From contig JAAVVG010000002.1 of the NCBI GenBank assembly GCA_012976225.1, positions 1,116,001 through 1,180,000 on the forward strand: a DNA stretch of 64,000 nucleotides, read 5' to 3'. The notes beneath the pieces were generated by a model, which saw nothing but the letters and a program-made list of their open reading frames with translations, did not search any database and had not been told where the DNA came from. Position numbers and translations under genes: made by a program. This document shows, piece after piece, positions 62,256-64,000 of this stretch (its first letter is position 1; the number at the start of each line of letters is the position of its first letter). Origin of the DNA: Golubevia sp. BC0850. Lineage: Eukaryota; Basidiomycota; Exobasidiomycetes; Golubeviales; Golubeviaceae.

Positions 62256-62777
62256 ACGAGAGCGGTCGTCGGACCATTCTCTCTCAAGTCACGGTCTCCT
62301 ATTTCGCCTCTCTTTTCTTTACCGTCCAGTCTACTCTCTCCTTCCCTTTGCTAGTCTATTTTATCTTCTTCAAGGTCATTCTTCCAAAATCGATGTCGTC
62401 GACGTCACAACTCTTCTTTTTCTTTTATAATCCAGTATTCTTTCTCTGCTTGTAACTATCATTCCCGGTCCTCAAAATGCATATAACAAATAGAATTTCG
62501 TCCATTCTCTCTCTTTCTGTATGTTATTGATCTGGTTTCACAGTCGACTGTTGTTCGAGGGAGATGAGCAATTCCGTCGATTCAAATGGCATGCTCACTC
62601 TGAGGAAAGAGGAAGATTCCATTGCCTATAGTATCTTTGAAGCTGTGTGCTGTATCTCACCCCAGCTCTCAGCTCTTCCAAGAGAAGATCCCAATCGAAT
62701 TTGAAGCATCTCCTGCCTTGGTATAGTTTTGACGAGCTCTCAATCTTCTTCATGCCTCTTTTTTGTTCTCCTCTGTA
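62256..62777. other. 3' region of DBP2
   Basis: T/C-rich 3' flank of DBP2. Further decayed F-box-like text on the minus strand may extend here ('WDLLLEELRAGVRYS' near 62640-62690), but no frame stays open. Confidence 0.4.
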
Positions 62778-62945
62778 TTACAGCTGGTATCCGTTGGGAG
62801 CTTTCCAAAAGTGAAAGACTTGTTGGGTCCCCCAGCTGAAGATCTCTTCAGCGATGACAATCGCAACATCTAATGGAAGATTGTCCAAAGCATCAGGTCG
62901 ATCCTTTCCTGATTTCTTCTTCGATTTTTGACTTTGAGGCGCCAT
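62778..62945 (-). pseudogene. Short F-box-like ORF, fragment or first exon
   Basis: 55 codons from an ATG at 62945: 'MAPQSQKSKKKSGKDRPDAL' then 'LPLDVAIVIAEEIFSWGTQQVFHFWK', an F-box-like helix pattern after a basic leader, ending 'NGYQL' and a stop. A GTAATA donor-like site overlaps the end, so it could be the first exon of a gene whose remainder is decayed downstream. It starts 87 bp from NAA35 in a divergent arrangement. It resembles the beginnings at 35634 and 38392, so a second F-box subfamily seems present. Confidence 0.4.
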
Positions 62946-63032
62946 CCGATTTAGAGGTGTTGGTTGTGTGAGAGCTCTTTTCCCTTTCTTCTTCTTCTTC
63001 TCTCCCCTCCCAGTCGAACCCTCGTCTTCAAA

Positions 63033-64000
63033 ATGACGCCTTCAGATCAACCTCTGAATGGAAGGCAAGATGATCAGTACCCACCAGTTCGGCTTCCTGG
63101 CTTCATAGATGCAACTCCGTTGTTCTTACAGGCTTCAAATCGTGAGAATCGCAAAGAGTCCAGAGAGCAACACCCGACAGTTACGTTACAGCTCTTTCTG
63201 CCTCTCTCTGATGACTATACTGACTACTACCCTTCCTTTTTCGATCTGTTTCTGTTTGCACAACTCATCAAACCGCTCATCTTGCGCTTCTCACCACCAT
63301 CTTTGGCTCCATCCGCTTCTCTTGCACCAAAGAACTCGAACCTTCCCAACTCGTTCACAGCGCTGGGTTCACAATGATGGACGCAATGGCTGCAATTCAA
63401 GTGAGAAATTTTGCTTATATCGAACTCTGGACATAGTTTACGCGCTGAACTAGACAGTAGAAGCTCACTTCAACTCTCTCCTTCTTCCATCGCAGGTCTT
63501 AGATCCCAGAATGGATTCCGGAATGGATCCTCCAGTCTCGCAGGATATACAAATTCTAAATAACGTCTCTTCCAAAGATTTTGGTGTTCAGTCTACGTCC
63601 TCCGATGCTACTGGAAAGGAACCTACGCCTTTCACTGCAACTTTCGATTTAGAGAAACATCCGAACTCTGCTCTCGCCGTGGATGAGGTCTGTTGGATCA
63701 TGGACGCTACTGCCGCTAGGGAGGTGAGCATCATTCTGTTAACTTCTTTCGAGCGTTACATGAACGCGGCGCAGTGGAAAGTTACAGATTACCTGTACTC
63801 ATCTCTTCCCTCCCTCGTTTCTTTTTCCTTTCGTTCAAAGGTCGCTTTTCACCAAGGTGCCTCTTTAGCTCAAACACTTTATACATGCTTATATGTTCAT
63901 CAACTCTCTTCACCTTCAAATTCGCAAACACCACAACAGACCGGGTTCGCTTCTGCTTCTACTGATCAAGAACCTTCCAGCAGTTCTGAACCCGCAACTT
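63033..64000 (+). CDS. MAK10: NatC auxiliary subunit Naa35/Mak10 (N-terminal part, runs off the window)
   Basis: A subunit of the NatC N-terminal acetyltransferase that anchors Naa30 to ribosomes. Exons: 63033-63141, about 63332-63399, about 63496-63723, and about 63840 to the window end. Text reads 'PGFIDATPLFLQASN', 'LVHSAGFTMMDAMAAIQ', 'VLDPRMDSGMDPP', 'LAVDEVCWIMDATAARE', 'VAFHQGASLAQTLYTCLYVHQL'. This matches the conserved Naa35 start, where 'AMSAIEMMDPKMDAGM' and 'GHSLAQTVFTCLYIH' occur. The middle and C-terminus lie beyond the window. Confidence 0.9.

Overview
The window reads as nuclear DNA of a fungus, most probably a basidiomycete. Nearly every conserved gene is cut by several GT-AG introns with a strong GTGAGT-type donor. 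Genes are dense on both strands, and the product set is fungal: Atg15 lipase, Puf1/Puf2-like RRM-PUF protein, GABA-type permease, fungal Bub2, Tim10, fungal-style P450. Base composition is balanced to slightly AT-rich. I cannot name the order or genus. Exon chains below were joined by hand and checked for reading phase; in almost every conserved gene the summed exon lengths are a multiple of three.

Layout. 1-2600: relics of an F-box/leucine-rich family. 2608-6813: a GABA-type permease (-) head-to-head with ATG15 (+). 7966-13341: an RRM-PUF RNA-binding protein (-), divergent from a Ser-rich AT-hook protein (14269-17851, +). 18873-19199: another relic. 19347-21395: a cytochrome P450 (-). 22238-25818: a GPI-anchor-like surface protein and a secreted protein (both -). 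26421-28800: ELP3 (+). 29034-30270: a plant-basic-secretory-protein-like peptidase (-), divergent from a GT31 glycosyltransferase (30625-35085, +) with an extremely long Ser-rich tail. 35634-39865: two large decayed F-box/LRR genes. 40037-41843: a membrane-anchored SDR oxidoreductase (+). 42252-44371: BUB2 (-), carrying an apparent 1-base frameshift. 44898-46107: a third F-box/LRR copy (+). 46877-46997: an intron-containing tRNA-Phe. 48385-48810: a small Cys-rich protein. 50184-51752: a small mitochondrial-type protein (-) and TIM10 (+) sharing a 97-bp promoter. 52374-53273: a secreted protein (-). 54481-62255: a ribosome/RNA block, RPF2 (-) | PWP1 (+) | DBP2 (+). 62778 to the end: a short F-box-like ORF (-) divergent from NAA35/MAK10 (+), which runs off the window.

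Shared themes. Housekeeping genes cluster by function at 54-62 kb, where RPF2, PWP1 and DBP2 all serve ribosome or RNA metabolism. Compact divergent promoters are common: 97 bp at TIM10, 146 bp at RPF2/PWP1, 159 bp at the permease/ATG15 pair. Between the conserved blocks lies a scattered F-box/LRR family in various stages of decay. The strongest leads are this decaying family, the roughly 1.1-kb DBP2 intron followed by a 21-nt exon (which matches a known autoregulatory intron in yeasts), other very small exons, and unusual domain extensions on ELP3 and the GT31 enzyme. I saw no retroelement, transposase, CRISPR array or viral element.
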